A DNA stretch of 64,000 nucleotides from Liolophura sinensis (taxonomy: Eukaryota > Mollusca > Polyplacophora > Chitonida > Chitonidae), in assembly GCF_032854445.1 (NCBI RefSeq), contig NC_088300.1:52490984-52554983 (forward strand), written 5' to 3'. Positions within the stretch are counted from its first letter, which is position 1; each line of letters starts with the position of its first letter. Of this stretch, positions 62,235-64,000 are shown piece after piece. The translations under genes and the position numbers were made by a program. Under the pieces are notes generated by a model that made no database searches, had not been told where the DNA came from, and saw nothing but the letters and a program-made list of their open reading frames with translations.

Positions 62235-62335
62235 CTACCGATCCCTGCAGGTTACTGATGAACTTTCCCACGGGTACTTTCGTCGTCATATGACTGAAAA
62301 ATTGTTGAGTACGACGTTAAACCCCAATCATTCAT
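62235..62335 (+). mobile_element. Divergent SINE-like 3' end
   Basis: CCTGCAGGTTACTGATGAAC, CCCACGGGTAC and GTTGAGTACGACGTTAAACC with an (ATTC)n tail resemble the SINE 3' half but differ in most positions. This suggests a related family with the same 3' ending rather than a decayed copy. Confidence 0.45.
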
Positions 62336-62931
62336 TCACCCCCACAGGTACTACAAAGACTGGCTGACCATATTGCATGTTGAAACGAACGTAAGACTCA
62401 GACTGCGAGAGTCATTCATGGTTGAGTGGTGAAAAATTAAACTCCACATTGATCGGGGCAATCTGTTGTAGCTTTCTAAAAAAGGATCTTGCATAAAATA
62501 CAGCACTATTTGAGGATTTATCCTCAACGTCAAACGTACGTCATATATATGTTGTACAATTTCAATCTTGGCGTCCCAACAGACATTCGTATACCAATAA
62601 TCAAATATAATGCACATTTCAGTTTACTTATCACAAGACTATTTTGTAAACCAACGTCCAAACAAGCCGTCAAAAAATCTGAAAGTATATGTAAATTTAG
62701 AAATTACGAAGGAGGCATTTAAAGGATAATCCAACGGTTTTCAAGGCGCAAGGAATGTTCTAGACGTATACATTTTAATCGGTGTTTCAGTCCCGGGCAT
62801 AATACTATATAGTTTTTACGTTTCGGTAATCAAAAAATTTGTATCTCAGTTTGATAGATACTCTTCAATTACCCAAGGTGTCGACTGTATTCAGTACAAT
62901 GAAGAGACGGTCCCTAAACCGAGATGTCTAA

Positions 62932-62934
<3 letters not shown>

Positions 62935-62975
<41 letters not shown>

Positions 62976-62980
62976 AATAA
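62935..62980. repeat. (TA)n microsatellite
   Basis: About 27 bases of pure TA followed by an interrupted TATATTTATATATATA stretch. Confidence 0.9.
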
Positions 62981-64000
62981 AAGGCTTATTGCCGTGCATT
63001 TCTAAACCTGAAAAAGTTAAACTTCTCTGTGGTGTCAAAGCTAAACTGTGGTTTCCCTGTACACGGCCGTATTTGGCCTTTCAAAAGTTAGACACCTCAG
63101 TATGTAGTGCCGTATCAAAGCCCGGAAAAGTCAGTCTGATGCCATGTTAGGTGTGCACGAAAACTCCTTTGCGATGCCGTATCAGAACATGAAAAATAAA
63201 GTAAACATCTGCTTTGTGTAAAATCAGAACTTGGGACAGTTAAACCGATCTGATATCTTTTCTAATTGTTTCGATATTTTAGACATTTTACGTACAAAAT
63301 TTAAATGTGGTGGAGAACGAACGAACCCTTTTGAACTACTCGTAAGGCCTTGACAGGTTTGAATTAAATTAAACGTGTATACTTATGAAACATGCTATAC
63401 ATCAATCTTCATGTTAAGATTTTGAGCCTCATATGGGGTGATCAGTATTCAGATGCTATCAAGACTTCCTTGAAATAAAGTTAAAATGATCACAGTTGTT
63501 TCCGATGTTTTTACCTGAATAATGAACAACTTAAAACAGAAGTCTGGAGGACGGAACAAACATGAACTCGTCCAGTATTACACAAATGCTACCGCTATGT
63601 TAGTCCGTCATTTCTTATCTATACTCAACACAAGGCCGATTGTTTTTCTACATATAGACATACAATGGAGATGAAACCCAGTTCGAGCATATGTTTACTC
63701 TTCGTGGTTGCTAGAGAGAAGATTGATATCAAAGCTATGTAAGTATTATGGTCAGAATGTACGTAACGTTTACGTATTCGGCGAAGTGTGTATCGATGGC
63801 TTCTATACGAACACATGATACGTGGTTACCATACACGCTTAGCCTATGTTGGTTAAGTTGCTCTATACTGATATATGTATTACACTCTCCCAGAAGCCAG
63901 ACAAGTATATCAACCTAGACGTGGTTATTGATATGCTAGATACGCTGACTGACCGGCAAGGAGGACCAACCACAAGCGAGGAAGTGAAGCCTTCACCAGA

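Larger units (their letters stand above)
60028..64000. other. Intergenic sequence downstream of Lbx
   Basis: Apart from two SINE-like pieces and a (TA)n tract, nothing is recognised; no frame longer than 141 codons, and that one overlaps a SINE. Confidence 0.4.

Overview
This is a 64 kb stretch of AT-rich metazoan nuclear DNA. It has large introns, very long non-coding stretches, polymerase III-type SINEs with TTTA/AAAT tails, a non-LTR retrotransposon remnant and several microsatellites. The repeats and the gene suggest a lophotrochozoan, most likely a mollusc. The species cannot be named from the sequence, and nothing bacterial, viral or organellar was recognised.

Only one protein-coding gene can be supported: a ladybird-type homeobox gene (Lbx) on the + strand in two exons. 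Exon 1 coding (43825-44428) carries an eh1-like repressor motif, an acidic stretch and the family-typical segment before the splice site. A 13.4 kb phase-1 intron follows. Exon 2 (57835-58307) holds the whole homeodomain and the C-terminus. The joined product is 358 residues. No other gene was recognised in the 43.8 kb upstream or the 5.7 kb downstream, so the gene sits in a gene-poor landscape of the kind expected around a developmental regulator.

The left third (1-33 kb) is dominated by repeats. It holds a tRNA-derived SINE family, two copies with clear target-site duplications. It also holds a dispersed family of unknown class with long (about 950 bp) and short (about 180 bp) forms, and a 583 bp near-palindromic element flanked by TTAA with a partial second copy. 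Two local arrays stand out: four 87 bp units, each with a nuclear-receptor-like AGGTCAAGGTCA site, and a 21 bp-period array of the palindrome ATCGATATCGAT.

From 33.4 to 52.2 kb, around the Lbx promoter and exon 1, no SINE copies were seen. This zone contains a TA-flanked 781 bp inverted-repeat element, a three-unit tandem repeat, a truncated LINE next to a long (TA)n tract, and TAAT-rich blocks that are candidate regulatory elements. The intron is mostly unassigned, with a CpG-dense patch near 51.5 kb and one SINE fragment near 52.3 kb. The right end (60-64 kb) has two more SINE-like pieces and another (TA)n tract.

The strongest leads for something undescribed are the palindromic TTAA element, the TA-flanked element, the long/short repeat family, the two regulatory-looking arrays and the position of the acidic motif in the Lbx protein. 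Repeat boundaries were read by eye and should be taken as approximate unless duplications are stated.
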